Below, piece by piece: positions 24,248-33,758 of a DNA stretch of 47,458 nt. The notes under the pieces are model-generated. The model was not told where the DNA came from. It did not search any database and saw only the letters and a list, made by a program, of their open reading frames with translations. Source of the DNA: Helicobacter sp. (lineage in GTDB: Bacteria > Campylobacterota > Campylobacteria > Campylobacterales > Helicobacteraceae); the NCBI RefSeq assembly GCF_017502485.1, contig NZ_JAFVUX010000008.1, forward strand, positions 1-47,458. Reading direction: 5' to 3'. The position numbers and the translations under genes were made by a program. Within the stretch, counting starts at the first letter, position 1, and each line of letters opens with the position of its first letter.

Positions 24248-26800
24248 ATGCGTATCACATTTGGGACAAAATACAACCAAATGAATCACCATCAAAATAC
24301 CTTGCAAAACAAGCTTAATGATAAGAACACTCAGATTGCTTCTGGGCTAAAAATCCAATATGGTTACCAAGATGCGAGTGTCTATAATCAAAATCTCCGC
24401 TTTGAAAATGAGATCAATAACCTAGTCCAAGGGATTGATGTCTCTGAACACGCCCAAACCGCTACGCTTAATACTGATAAAACTTTGTCAGATTTATCAG
24501 AAACAATGGTGCAGTTTAAAACAAAGCTAATCCACGCGGCAAATGATATACACTCTTCATCTTCGCGAGAAGCCATCGCCAATGATATGGAGGCTTTAAA
24601 AAAGCACTTTCTAAGCTTGGCAAACACTTCTATTGGCGGGAATTTTATCTTTGGTGGCAGTAGGGTGGATCACCCGCCATTTGATGAAGATGGCAATTAT
24701 TATGGCAATGACGAAAAGCTCAAAGTCCTAGTAAGCTCACATAATCTTGTGCCATATAATGTAACTGGGCAGGAGCTATTCTTTGGTAGGGATAGCGACA
24801 AGCAGCGCATTATCACCACGAACTTAAAAATGCTTAATCAATCTAAGTTGCATCCGGGCATTATGGATAGCTCTAATCGCAGCAATCTTTCTGAAGAAGT
24901 ATATATTAAAGCCAGCGATACCTTGCGTGATTTAATTGGTGATGATGATAGTGACCCAAGCAATGATGCGCCAGAGTATTTTTACTTGCGTGGTGTGCGT
25001 TCCGACGGGTCGGTATTTAAGTCTAAGTTTTCTTTAGATAAAGGGTTTTCCAATGATGGGCGTGCGACAAAAGTACAGGACTTGCTCGATCGCATTGGTA
25101 AGGAGTTTGGCAACACTGCGTTAAATAAGGTTGTAGAGGTTACGCTTAATCAGTGGGGACAGATTGAGATTAAAGATTTAGAGCCGGGGAAGTCAGGGAT
25201 AGATTTTCATATGATATCAAGCGATATGAATGTTGATAATATTGATGAGTTAATTACTAATGGCGCACGCGTTACAGCTTATAACCAAAGTGCGTTTCTT
25301 ACTGATAGAGCAGTATCGACGGCTGTGGGGGTAACGGATCGGAGTGACTTTCGCAAAGTAGAGTTACCTACTGCTTTCATCACTAGGGACAATAAAGCTG
25401 CGGAGATGACTACAAGGCTTGAAGACCTTTTCCCACCCAATGTCTCTACTTTACTCATTAGTGGTATGCGTCCAAATACGCCAGATGGTAAGATTGATAC
25501 AGGAGAGGGAAAAGAGCCACTAGATTTCTTATATTTTGATATTAAGGATGCTACTGCAAGGGATCTTGCTCGGGCTATTAAAGAGCATTTTGGTGGCAAT
25601 ATAGATGTAACAATTACTAAAGGGCGCTTGATTGTTATTGATAATAATGTAGCCAATCAGGATCACGACTTTCAAGATCCACCTTTTAATGGTGAGCATG
25701 GATTCTCCATTGCTCTAACAACACTCGATGAGTTTGGTGCGCAAACTGATGGTATATCCACGGATTATGCCAATGAGTATGATCGCACATTTTTTCAGGT
25801 TGAAGGCTCAAAGATTACTTCTAGTGTTTCTCAAGTTCTAGCCAATGGCAGTGGCTATGCAAATGGCGAAACAAGACTTAGTGATGTTGTGGGGGCAAGT
25901 ATAGAGGGGCAGTCATATTTGCTAAAAGTTAATGATATGAATGGTATGCAAGTGGAGGCACGTATTGTGTTTGATCAAGCAGGGGCATATATGCTACTGC
26001 CAAATCTTAGAGATGGGCAGGATTATACTATCCCATTATTTAATCCTATTGATGACCCCCCAGGAGTAAGTATTACAAAGCCTGATGATGTAACATATCG
26101 CCAGCTTATGGACGCCATAAGCATAGCACTAAATTATAGCAATCAAGATAATGATTCTTATAAGGCAGTTGAGCCACCAAATGGCGGTGTCTTACAGGCG
26201 ACTAAAGATGCGTATGTTCAGCTGCTCGCCGATGCTAAAGGAATGTTTGATGTAGTGATGACTCCAGATGGGAGGATCCAAATTCAAGATAAAATGCGTT
26301 CTGTTACACGAATGAATGTGATGTTTTATGACGCAAGCACCAATGACTTCTCGCAAGATAGGCTTAAGCGTAATACAAACTCCTTGCGTCTTAATGCCAA
26401 TAATGCACTAGTAATTGATACGCCAGAAATTAATTTTTTCAAAGAAATTGATGAAATTATCGAAGCGGTGCGCAAGGGCATATATCGCGCCGGGGCGAAA
26501 GACACTTATGGTGCCATTATGCGCAATAAAGGGGTGCAAAATGGTATAACGGCTTTTGATCACTTAAGCGACCATATAGAAAAAATTATCGCCCTTAATG
26601 GCTCGCACGGCAAAACCTTTGAAAATGTCATACGCCGCCACGAGATTTTGAGGACACAGATTGAGGGGCTTAAGGGGCAAAATATCGGCACAGATATTGC
26701 CGACACTTACAATAAGTTTTCCAATATTACAACAAATCTAAGTGCTGTGATGAACTCCACAAGCAGAATTAATCAAATGTCGCTCGTGAATTACCTATAG
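24248..26800 (+). CDS. flgL: FlgL, flagellar hook-filament junction protein (HAP3)
   Basis: FlgL caps FlgK and connects to the filament. The flagellin-like N-terminus MRITFGTKYNQMNHHQNTL with LNDKNTQIASGLKI and the C-terminal ITTNLSAVMNSTSRINQMSLVNYL are the paired helices. At 850 residues it is the long epsilonproteobacterial form, with a large variable beta-rich centre (about residues 170-750). The ATG follows ATAAGGAAAGAAGTGT. It is preceded by a clean RpoN promoter and followed by a hairpin. Confidence 0.93.
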   Translation: MRITFGTKYNQMNHHQNTLQNKLNDKNTQIASGLKIQYGYQDASVYNQNLRFENEINNLVQGIDVSEHAQTATLNTDKTLSDLSETMVQFKTKLIHAANDIHSSSSREAIANDMEALKKHFLSLANTSIGGNFIFGGSRVDHPPFDEDGNYYGNDEKLKVLVSSHNLVPYNVTGQELFFGRDSDKQRIITTNLKMLNQSKLHPGIMDSSNRSNLSEEVYIKASDTLRDLIGDDDSDPSNDAPEYFYLRGVRSDGSVFKSKFSLDKGFSNDGRATKVQDLLDRIGKEFGNTALNKVVEVTLNQWGQIEIKDLEPGKSGIDFHMISSDMNVDNIDELITNGARVTAYNQSAFLTDRAVSTAVGVTDRSDFRKVELPTAFITRDNKAAEMTTRLEDLFPPNVSTLLISGMRPNTPDGKIDTGEGKEPLDFLYFDIKDATARDLARAIKEHFGGNIDVTITKGRLIVIDNNVANQDHDFQDPPFNGEHGFSIALTTLDEFGAQTDGISTDYANEYDRTFFQVEGSKITSSVSQVLANGSGYANGETRLSDVVGASIEGQSYLLKVNDMNGMQVEARIVFDQAGAYMLLPNLRDGQDYTIPLFNPIDDPPGVSITKPDDVTYRQLMDAISIALNYSNQDNDSYKAVEPPNGGVLQATKDAYVQLLADAKGMFDVVMTPDGRIQIQDKMRSVTRMNVMFYDASTNDFSQDRLKRNTNSLRLNANNALVIDTPEINFFKEIDEIIEAVRKGIYRAGAKDTYGAIMRNKGVQNGITAFDHLSDHIEKIIALNGSHGKTFENVIRRHEILRTQIEGLKGQNIGTDIADTYNKFSNITTNLSAVMNSTSRINQMSLVNYL

Positions 26801-26844
26801 ATTTTAGGTGTTGTGTCTAAGACAGTTGGTATTGCAGATAGGAC

Positions 26845-26873
26845 CACCTTGTCGCCAGGGGGAGCGCAAGGTG
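26845..26873 (+). terminator. Hairpin after flgL, probable terminator
   Basis: CACCTTG-T-CGC (26845-26855) pairs with GCGCAAGGTG (26864-26873), with one bulged base and an 8-base G-rich loop. It is about 45 bases after the flgL stop. No T run follows, so rho-independent action is uncertain. Confidence 0.5.
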
Positions 26874-26950
26874 ATAAGGAGTTAAATAAACAAAAAGGAG
26901 AGCAACGCATAAAACCAAGATAATGTAAAAGACACTCTCAAGAATGCGTT

Positions 26951-26975
26951 CAGCCGGACATTGGCCGTCCGGCTG
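26951..26975. other. GC-rich 9-bp hairpin in the spacer
   Basis: CAGCCGGAC and GTCCGGCTG are perfect complements around ATTGGCC. Its GC content is far above its surroundings. It may be a terminator or part of a structured small RNA. Confidence 0.5.
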
Positions 26976-27230
26976 GTTGGAATTATGGAATACAAAAGTA
27001 AATATTTACATAATTTTTACAAAAAGTTTATGGAAGTATAGATAATGTATAGCATAAACATAGATGATGGTGGGCATTTGGTTAAGGCGCAAGTGGCTAG
27101 TTTGTGGATTGGAGTGATTTGCTACACCACCATCAGGATTCTAAGTTTTGCGCGTATGCGTAGTTATATAATGCTTTAACTACAATAAAAAAATTATAAG
27201 AAATAGCTGAAAATCATCGGTATTTTGTGT

Positions 27231-27236
27231 TATAAT
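27231..27236 (+). promoter_or_regulatory. Putative -10 element for the CosR/HsrA regulator
   Basis: TATAAT within TTTTGTGTTATAATCC is a near-ideal epsilonproteobacterial sigma-70 element, about 78 bases before the regulator's ATG. Confidence 0.55.
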
Positions 27237-27313
27237 CCAACTTTAGCATTTCTTGGTATGCCACACACAACATACTCAAGATTCCAAAGAAAAAGCTTTT
27301 GAAGGAAGGAAAT

Positions 27314-27994
27314 ATGCGTATTCTAGTGGTTGAAGATGATGCGACTTTAAGCAAGAAGATCAGTGATGAGCTTAATGCGAGCGGATATCAAACAGACATA
27401 GCAGAAAGTATGAAGGATGGCTCGTATTATGTCAATATCCGCAACTATGATTTAGTGCTTGCTGGTATCAAACTACCCGATGGAAATGGTTTGGATTTGA
27501 TTGCAGAGGTGAAAGCAAAATCTCCTAGAGTGCCTGTTATTGTGCTGGCTCACAAGCCAAAAACAGACCTAGAGATTTTGGCGTTTAAGAGTGGTGCTGA
27601 TGATTTTGTCGCAAAGCCCTTTGAATTTTCGGTATTGCTTGCTCGCATTGAAGCCCGCCTGAGATTCTGGGGGTCTAGTACGATTGAGATTGATGATCTT
27701 GTGATCAATCCAGATGAAGAAAAGATCACCTACAAGGGCAAGGAGATTGAAGTTAAAGGTAAGCCATTTGAAGTGCTAACGCACTTAGCTCGCCACCGCG
27801 ATCAAATTGTGTCAAAGGAGCAGTTGCTTGATGCTATTTGGGAGGAGCCAGAGCTGGTAACTCCAAATGTTATTGAAGTAGCTATCAATCAAATTAGGCA
27901 GAAGATGGATAAGCCACTTAATATTGCTACAATAGAGACAGTGCGTAGGAGGGGGTATCGGTTTTGCTATCCTAAAAAACCTACAGAAACTTAG
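27314..27994 (+). CDS. Orphan OmpR-type regulator, CosR/HsrA family
   Basis: These regulators (HP1043/HsrA in H. pylori, CosR in Campylobacter) are essential and work without a histidine kinase. The protein has a receiver domain (MRILVVEDDATLSKKI at the start) and a winged-helix domain whose sequence KPFEVLTHLARHRDQIVSKE and ETVRRRGYRFCYP is nearly fixed in the family. In the receiver the usual phosphate-accepting Asp is replaced: DLVLAGIKLPDGNG has Gly where Asp is expected, as in the family. The ATG at 27314 has GAAGGAAGGAAAT upstream. The neighbouring META lipoprotein follows closely. Confidence 0.92.
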   Translation: MRILVVEDDATLSKKISDELNASGYQTDIAESMKDGSYYVNIRNYDLVLAGIKLPDGNGLDLIAEVKAKSPRVPVIVLAHKPKTDLEILAFKSGADDFVAKPFEFSVLLARIEARLRFWGSSTIEIDDLVINPDEEKITYKGKEIEVKGKPFEVLTHLARHRDQIVSKEQLLDAIWEEPELVTPNVIEVAINQIRQKMDKPLNIATIETVRRRGYRFCYPKKPTET

Positions 27995-28016
27995 TATGAA
28001 AAGCGGGGAAAATTAT

Positions 28017-28436
28017 ATGAAAAAAACTTTAGGGGTATGTGTTTTGGCTTTGGCGTTTGTGGCTTGTGGAGATGACTCTGTGAATCTGTATAATACTTGG
28101 AATCTCGTGTCTTTAAATGATGGTGGAAATCCTATTGATACAAATCATAGCGATAGGTATGTGTCGATCACTATTGATAAGGATAAGTTTAATGGCTATT
28201 CTGGTTGTAACTCATTTTTTGGGTCATATAAGATAAATGGCGATCAATTTCAAAGTGCTAATTCTGGTATGACTAGAATGCTATGTGAGCCGAAATCTAT
28301 GGAGCTTGAAGAGTCGCTTATTAAGCTATTCTCTGATAATTCTGTGCGTTTTATGCTTCAAGAAGGTAAGCTTGTGTTTGAAAAAGATGGTGAAAATGGT
28401 GGAGTTAAGGCTATTTTTGAAGCGCAGTCTAAATAG
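28017..28436 (+). CDS. META/HslJ-domain lipoprotein
   Basis: A signal peptide with lipobox ALAFVACG (Cys near residue 17) marks a lipoprotein. The rest is a META domain: LYNTWNLVSLNDG, ITIDKDKFNGYSGCNSFFGSY and TRMLCEPKSMELEESLIKLF with its Cys pair. HslJ-type META proteins are linked to stress or resistance phenotypes in other bacteria, but the function is unclear. The ATG at 28017 is preferred over 27996, since it gives a normal signal peptide. Confidence 0.8.
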   Translation: MKKTLGVCVLALAFVACGDDSVNLYNTWNLVSLNDGGNPIDTNHSDRYVSITIDKDKFNGYSGCNSFFGSYKINGDQFQSANSGMTRMLCEPKSMELEESLIKLFSDNSVRFMLQEGKLVFEKDGENGGVKAIFEAQSK

Positions 28437-28492
28437 GAAATAATACAACGATTAAACATCTTCCATGGTGTTATATAGAGTAGGGGGATACT

Positions 28493-30177
28493 ATGAGTGG
28501 TGTACTAAATGGCTCCCAAATGCTTATCGAGGCTCTACATTTAGAGGGTGTGGAGATTATCTTTGGGTATCCCGGTGGTGCTGTTTTAAATATTTATGAC
28601 GAGCTGTATAGGCAGTCGTATTTAGGCATATTCTTACGCGACACGAGCAAGCCGCTATTCACGCTGCTGATGGATATGCTCGTGCCAGTGGTAAAGTAGG
28701 GGTGGCGCTCATTACTTCTGGACCTGGTTTTACTAATGCTGTAACAGGTATAGCTACAGCCTATATGGATTCTATTCCGCTTGTGGTGATTAGTGGGCAA
28801 GTGCCTGTGGCTCAAATTGGCACCGATGCGTTTCAAGAGATTGATGCAGTTGGCATTTCCCGCCCCTGTACAAAGCACAATTTTCTTGTAAAAGATATTA
28901 AAGATTTACCACGGATCATTAAAGAGGCATTTTATATTGCTAGAAGTGGGCGATGTGGTCCGGTATTGATAGATATTCCCAAAGATATTTCGGCAAATAC
29001 TGGTGAATTCATCTATCCAAGCGAGGTGAGTCTGCGCACCTATAAGCCGACTTATAAGCCCAATCAGCGGCAAATCAAAAAACTTATTGAAGCTATCAAA
29101 ATGTCAAAAAAGCCTTTGGGTTATATAGGTGGTGGTGCAATAGCGAGTAATGCAAGCACTCTGGTGCGTGATTTTGTCCATAAGGTTGGACTGCCGAGCG
29201 TGGAGACATTGATGGCACGAGGCGTGCTTGCTGCTGACGATACTTATAACCTTGGTATGGTTGGGATGCACGGCACTTATGTGGCAAATATGGCGATGTG
29301 TGAATGTGATTTGTTACTGTGTTTTGGCGCGCGTTTTGATGATCGCGTTACAGGTAAGGTTAGTGAGTTTGCTAAGAATGCTAAGATTGCTCATATTGAC
29401 ATTGATCCAAGCTCAATTGGCAAGATTATAGAAGTGGATTATCCTATCGTTGGGGATATGAGTGCTGTTTGCGAAGAGTTGCTTGATGTGGCTACGCAGA
29501 TAGATTCTAGTGAGTTTCACCAGTGGCGCGAGCATTTGAATGGTTATCAAAATCTGCATCCATTAAGCTACCAAGATAGTACAGATTCTATCAAACCTCA
29601 ATGGGTTATTGAGCGTTTAGGGGAGCTTTTAGATGGTGGCGCGATCATCTCTACAGATGTTGGACAACATCAAATGTGGGCGGCTCAATTTTATCCTTTT
29701 AGTGAGCCTAGAGAGTTTCTTACTAGTGGGGGGCTTGGAACTATGGGTTTTGGATTCCCAGCGGCTATGGGAGCGTATTTTGCCAATATGGATAAGCATA
29801 TTATCAACATTACAGGTGATGGCAGTATTTTGATGAATATTCAAGAGTTGATCACTTGCGTGGAGAGTAAAATCCCTGTTATTAATGTTATTCTTAATAA
29901 TAACTATTTGGGTATGGTGCGTCAGTGGCAGACATTTTTCTATGAAAATAGATTCTCTCATACAGATTTATCGTTACAGCCAAATTTTGTCGCATTGGCT
30001 GAGAGCTTTGGTGGGTTAGGGTTCCGTATTGAGCGCAAAGAAGATTTTATCCCAATAATGCAAAAGGCGCTTGATAGCAGGCAGGTATGTTTGATTGATG
30101 TAGTGGTGGATCGGTATGAAAGTGTGTTGCCTATGGTACCCGGTGGTGCTCCACTGGATAAGATGATTCTTAAATAG
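28493..30177 (+). pseudogene. ilvB: Acetolactate synthase large subunit, interrupted by a single-base frameshift
   Basis: Acetolactate synthase starts valine/leucine/isoleucine synthesis using ThDP, FAD and Mg2+. The reading frame starts well at 28493 (GGGGGATACT upstream): [20 protein letters not shown] and [20 protein letters not shown]. At about 28620-28624 the expected phenylalanine codon is short by one T (TATTTAGG instead of TATTTTAGG), and the frame ends at 28699. In the next frame the sequence continues perfectly as [29 protein letters not shown], including the catalytic Glu of RHEQ, through GDGSILMNIQEL and NNNYLGMVRQWQ (ThDP motif) to the end. Otherwise the gene is full-length. It is either a recent mutation or a sequencing error. 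Confidence 0.88.
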
Positions 30178-30185
30178 GGACAAAA

Positions 30186-30653
30186 ATGGCAAGAAAGATT
30201 ATTAGCGTGGTTGTGGTAAATGAACATAGTGTGTTGGCTCGTATATCGGGGCTTTTTGCTGGTAGGGGATATAATATAGAATCGCTCACTGTAGCTCCTA
30301 TACCAAATAGCGATCTCTCCAGGATTACCATTGCTACAGAGGGTGAAGCGCGCGTGCTTGAGCAGATTATTAAGCAATTACATAAGCTTATTCCGGTACT
30401 AAAGGTTAGCGATGATAATGATTTCTTAGAGAAAGAAAGCGTGCTGATCAAAATTGGCATAGAAGAAGATCTAGCGAGTATAGAGACTTTGGCACACGCC
30501 TATAATGGCAAAATAGCCAATGCAAATGAAAAATATATCATTATCGTAGCTACAGAGAAGCCTCATAGGATCACTAGTCTTATTAAAGCTATGTCACGCT
30601 TTAAACCTAAAGAAATTGTGCGTAGTGGCGTGATTGCTATAGAGCGGTACTAG
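30186..30653 (+). CDS. ilvH: Acetolactate synthase small (regulatory) subunit
   Basis: This subunit gives valine feedback control. The ACT domain at the start reads KIISVVVVNEHSVLARISGLFAG and GYNIESLTVAPI, followed by the usual RITIATEGE and EQIIKQLHKLIPVLKV. The 155 residues are normal. It is eight bases after ilvB, in the same operon, and is intact even though ilvB is broken, so the ilvB lesion is probably recent or an error. Confidence 0.93.
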   Translation: MARKIISVVVVNEHSVLARISGLFAGRGYNIESLTVAPIPNSDLSRITIATEGEARVLEQIIKQLHKLIPVLKVSDDNDFLEKESVLIKIGIEEDLASIETLAHAYNGKIANANEKYIIIVATEKPHRITSLIKAMSRFKPKEIVRSGVIAIERY

Positions 30654-31387
30654 GGCGCTGGAGATGTGTGTGTCACACTGCTTTGCATAGCAATATGGAA
30701 GCAGTAGTGGCTTAGGATAATCACTTGTAGTAGCGGCGTGAAAAAATTTAGAATTGGTATAAGTCCTAGTAGATATGTTAGTAAGGTGGTTGTATATTTG
30801 CGTTTAGCTGCTTGTAGTTTGCCGTATTGCTCTACTCCTAGTACTTCGTGCCCTATGTCAAAAAGCATTGTTTGATAGAAAAATACAAAAAATGGCACAA
30901 GCATTATTGCTCCACCAATGATTGGGATAAATAGCACTGGCACGCAAAACATACATAGTGCGCATAGCAGGACAAAGGCTTTTGTAAACTGTCGCAAGGT
31001 AACAGTCAGTGGCAAGCTTGTGAGCTTTGATATTTGTGGATAGTGGTGCTTACGAATATAGGCGACTGCAAGCGGTGTGTAAAAAATGCTAACAAAGACA
31101 TTGCCTACAAGTGCTAATAAAATTACACAAAATCCAAGTAACACATATAAGGAAATAGTAACTCCTTGCGCTAGGATATTACCGTTAGCTTGGATATATG
31201 CCTGCCAAGATTCTGGCAAGAGCTCTTTGACATAAGTGATCAAAATATCAGAAAATGCATAGAGTATCCCACCCCATATTGCCAGTCCAAGTGCAATAGG
31301 CGCGATATTTAATATGATCATAGGGAAAGAGAAAAAGTCCTTTTTGCTCTTGTGTAGAATCGCTAAGAACCCCTGCGTAGAATCCAT
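30650..31387 (-). CDS. EI24/CysZ-like membrane protein
   Basis: This 245-residue protein has four to six hydrophobic segments (for example FPMIILNIAPIALGLAIWG, VTISLYVLLGFCVILLALVG, VLLCALCMFCVPVLFIPIIG, MLVPFFVFFYQ) and the family feature ALVGNVFVSIFYTPLAVAYI. It resembles CysZ, a sulfate-uptake protein, and the broader EI24 family; the substrate here is not known. Its end overlaps that of ilvH by four bases on the opposite strand. Confidence 0.75.
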   Translation of the reverse strand: MDSTQGFLAILHKSKKDFFSFPMIILNIAPIALGLAIWGGILYAFSDILITYVKELLPESWQAYIQANGNILAQGVTISLYVLLGFCVILLALVGNVFVSIFYTPLAVAYIRKHHYPQISKLTSLPLTVTLRQFTKAFVLLCALCMFCVPVLFIPIIGGAIMLVPFFVFFYQTMLFDIGHEVLGVEQYGKLQAAKRKYTTTLLTYLLGLIPILNFFTPLLQVIILSHYCFHIAMQSSVTHTSPAP

Positions 31388-31564
31388 TTGTATATCCTTA
31401 GGAAAAATATAACCATAAGATTCTAGGGGTTTTTGCTAAATGGCGCAATAACTATATTTTACAAGGATCTAATTAAAGTCTATTGCTTACAATCATATTT
31501 AAAAGCACTTTTATGATAAGCCAAGTGGATTCTTAGTGCGATTAGTAATTAAGCCTAGTCGTGC

Positions 31565-31570
31565 TACAAT
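31565..31570 (+). promoter_or_regulatory. Putative -10 element for prfB
   Basis: TACAAT lies 29 bases before the prfB ATG in an AT-rich spacer between divergent genes. Confidence 0.35.
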
Positions 31571-31598
31571 GCTTGGATATTTGCACTAAAGGCACATA

Positions 31599-32708
31599 AT
31601 GGATTCTTATGAGTATAGCGAGTTGTTAAAAACACTACAAAACAAAGCACAAAATATAGCAAAGATTCTAAAACCCGATTCCTTACAAAAGCGACTAGAT
31701 GAGATTAATGAGCTAGAGTCCCACCAAGAGTTTTGGAATGATGTAAAGAGGGCTGGGGAAATCACAAAGGAAAAGCGAAAATGTGAGCGGATTTTAAGTA
31801 CTTACATAGAGATGAAAGTCGAGCTAGATGACGCAAAGGAGCTATTTGAGATAGCACAGAGTGAGGGGGATTCTAGCACTTTGGAGCTGTTGTTTGAAAA
31901 TGTAGAATCTTTGAAAAACCATATACAAAAGGTGGAGATTGAAGTCATACTAAGTGGAGAGTTTGACTATTCAAACGCCATTGTTACCATTCAGCCCGGG
32001 GCTGGAGGGACAGAAAGCCAAGATTGGGCTTCTATGCTTTATCGTATGTATTTGCGCTGGAGTGAGCGACGGGGATTTAAAGTGGAGCTACTAGACTATC
32101 AAGATGGCGAAGAAGCGGGTATTAAAGGGGTGGCATTTATCATTAAAGGTGAAAATGCTTATGGCTATGCCAAAAGTGAAAATGGTGTGCATAGACTTGT
32201 TAGAATCTCACCCTTTGATGCTAATGCCAAACGCCATACAAGCTTTGCTAGTGTGCAGGTAAGCCCCGAACTCAGCGAAGATATAGATATAGAAATTTTA
32301 GATAAAGATATTCGCATTGATACCTATCGTACTAGTGGAGCGGGCGGTCAGCATGTGAATAAGACAGAATCTGCTATCCGCATAACACACTTTCCAACAG
32401 GTATAGTCGTGCAGTGTCAAAATGATAGAAGTCAGCATAAAAATAAAGCGACGGCTATGAAAATGCTGCAGAGCAAACTCTATGAGCTAGAACGGCTAAA
32501 GCAGAGTGAAGGCGTGGTAAATGCGGAAAAAAGTGAAATAGGATGGGGACATCAAATAAGAAGCTATGTTCTAGCCCCCTACCAACAGGTAAAGGATTTG
32601 CGAAGCAATTGCACTACAAGCAATACTGATGGCGTGCTAGATGGCGATATTGATAAATTGATAGAGTCTGTGCTAGTTTTGGGTGAGCGCGAGCGGTGGG
32701 TTTTATAA
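31599..32708 (+). CDS. prfB: Peptide chain release factor 2
   Basis: RF2 ends translation at UGA and UAA. The codon-recognition tripeptide SPF is visible in [15 protein letters not shown] and the GGQ motif in [20 protein letters not shown]. The 369 residues are normal. The frame is continuous: there is no in-frame UGA near codon 25, so the programmed frameshift that regulates E. coli prfB is absent. I recall the same in H. pylori. Confidence 0.96.
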   Translation: MDSYEYSELLKTLQNKAQNIAKILKPDSLQKRLDEINELESHQEFWNDVKRAGEITKEKRKCERILSTYIEMKVELDDAKELFEIAQSEGDSSTLELLFENVESLKNHIQKVEIEVILSGEFDYSNAIVTIQPGAGGTESQDWASMLYRMYLRWSERRGFKVELLDYQDGEEAGIKGVAFIIKGENAYGYAKSENGVHRLVRISPFDANAKRHTSFASVQVSPELSEDIDIEILDKDIRIDTYRTSGAGGQHVNKTESAIRITHFPTGIVVQCQNDRSQHKNKATAMKMLQSKLYELERLKQSEGVVNAEKSEIGWGHQIRSYVLAPYQQVKDLRSNCTTSNTDGVLDGDIDKLIESVLVLGERERWVL

Positions 32709-32842
32709 CGCTTATAGATTCTAGCTTTGGTGTGGGTAATGATGCTTAGAGTTCTAGAGTCTTAGAAAATGTGAATTTAATAAATTATTGAGAAAAATTT
32801 CGGCACAATTTGGCAAATCTCTTTAAAAGACGAGGACTTGCT

Positions 32843-33526
32843 ATGGAAGATAGGCTCTTTACATTCGCTGGAATGATCAATTCTGATCACCATTTTATCA
32901 CGGCATTCTATACGATTTTATGCGCGGTTGTGTGTGTGTTTATGGCAAAGCTTGCTACGCGCAATATGCGAGTTATCCCCAGTGGTTTGCAAAATCTCTA
33001 TGAAGCAACTATTAGCGGTATGCTCTATATGGCAAAAGATGTCATTGGTGAAGAAAAGGCGCGTAAATATTTCCCGCTTGCTGGGACAATAGGGTTTTAT
33101 GTGTTTTTTTGTAACATTATTGGTATGATTCCGGGCTTTGAAGCACCTACGGCGGCATGGGATTTTACTCTCGTGCTAGCTCTTGTGGTGTTCTTCTATT
33201 ACCATTTTGAGGGTATCCGCACGCAAGGAGTGATCCATTATTTCGCGCATTTTATGGGTCCTGTGAAGTGGTTAGCTCCGCTTATGTTCCCCATTGAAAT
33301 CATTTCTCATCTCTCTCGTATTATCTCGCTTTCTTTCCGTCTTTTTGGAAATATTAAGGGTGATGATATGTTTTTGCTAGTTATGCTTATGCTTGTGCCT
33401 TGGCTTGTGCCTGTTGTACCTTTTGCAATTCTGGCGTTTATGGCATTACTTCAGGCATTTGTCTTTATGATCCTTACTTATGTTTATCTAGCTGGTGCGG
33501 TGCTAGTGGAAGAAGAAGGGCACTAA
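32843..33526 (+). CDS. atpB: ATP synthase F0 subunit a
   Basis: Subunit a forms the proton half-channels. The start at 32843 (GACGAGGACTTGCT upstream) gives 227 residues matching the H. pylori length. Diagnostic segments are [43 protein letters not shown] with the essential Arg, and [11 protein letters not shown]. It stands away from other ATP synthase genes, as in other epsilonproteobacteria. Confidence 0.95.
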   Translation: MEDRLFTFAGMINSDHHFITAFYTILCAVVCVFMAKLATRNMRVIPSGLQNLYEATISGMLYMAKDVIGEEKARKYFPLAGTIGFYVFFCNIIGMIPGFEAPTAAWDFTLVLALVVFFYYHFEGIRTQGVIHYFAHFMGPVKWLAPLMFPIEIISHLSRIISLSFRLFGNIKGDDMFLLVMLMLVPWLVPVVPFAILAFMALLQAFVFMILTYVYLAGAVLVEEEGH

Positions 33527-33527
33527 A

Positions 33528-33740
33528 TTGCACAAACACCTTCCTACAATTCTCGACTTTTTTAGCGGGCTTTTTGTCGGCGTTGGGATTGGTGGGGCGG
33601 TGCTTACGCTTTATGTTACATATTTTGTAACAGAGTTATTGTTTTTGAGCGTGTTGGCTGGAGTGTTAGTGTGTTGTGTGTTTGTGTTTTTTAGTCTTGT
33701 GGCGAAGTCCTTAAGTGTTTTGTTGAGAAAGTCTGTATAG
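33528..33740 (+). CDS. Small two-segment membrane protein of unknown function
   Basis: About 70 residues from a TTG start at 33528, right after the atpB stop; AAGGGCAC precedes it. Two hydrophobic segments (FFSGLFVGVGIGGAVLTLYV and LLFLSVLAGVLVCCVFVFF) are joined by a short loop, with a basic end. I do not recognise it. Tight placement between atpB and tatB supports expression. Confidence 0.55.
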   Translation: MHKHLPTILDFFSGLFVGVGIGGAVLTLYVTYFVTELLFLSVLAGVLVCCVFVFFSLVAKSLSVLLRKSV

Positions 33741-33758
33741 ATTCTTTCAAGGTTTTGT

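Larger units (their letters stand above)
26801..27298. other. 498-base spacer with three dyads, possible small RNA or small peptide
   Basis: No large gene is present. The stretch holds the hairpins at 26845-26873 and 26951-26975, and a long-range pair GATGGTGG near 27067 with CCACCATC near 27127. A 44-codon open frame runs from ATG 27045 to TAA 27177-27179 (starts MYSINIDDGG), with only a weak GGAAG upstream; I do not regard it as an established gene. The promoter for the downstream regulator lies at 27231. Confidence 0.5.

Noticed and set aside
27045-27179. 44-codon open frame as a gene
   Set aside because: Weak ribosome binding site, no resemblance, and it overlaps a dyad; kept only as a possibility in the spacer description.
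31599-31720. Programmed frameshift in prfB
   Set aside because: The frame is continuous from the ATG; no in-frame UGA or slippery CUU UGA is present.
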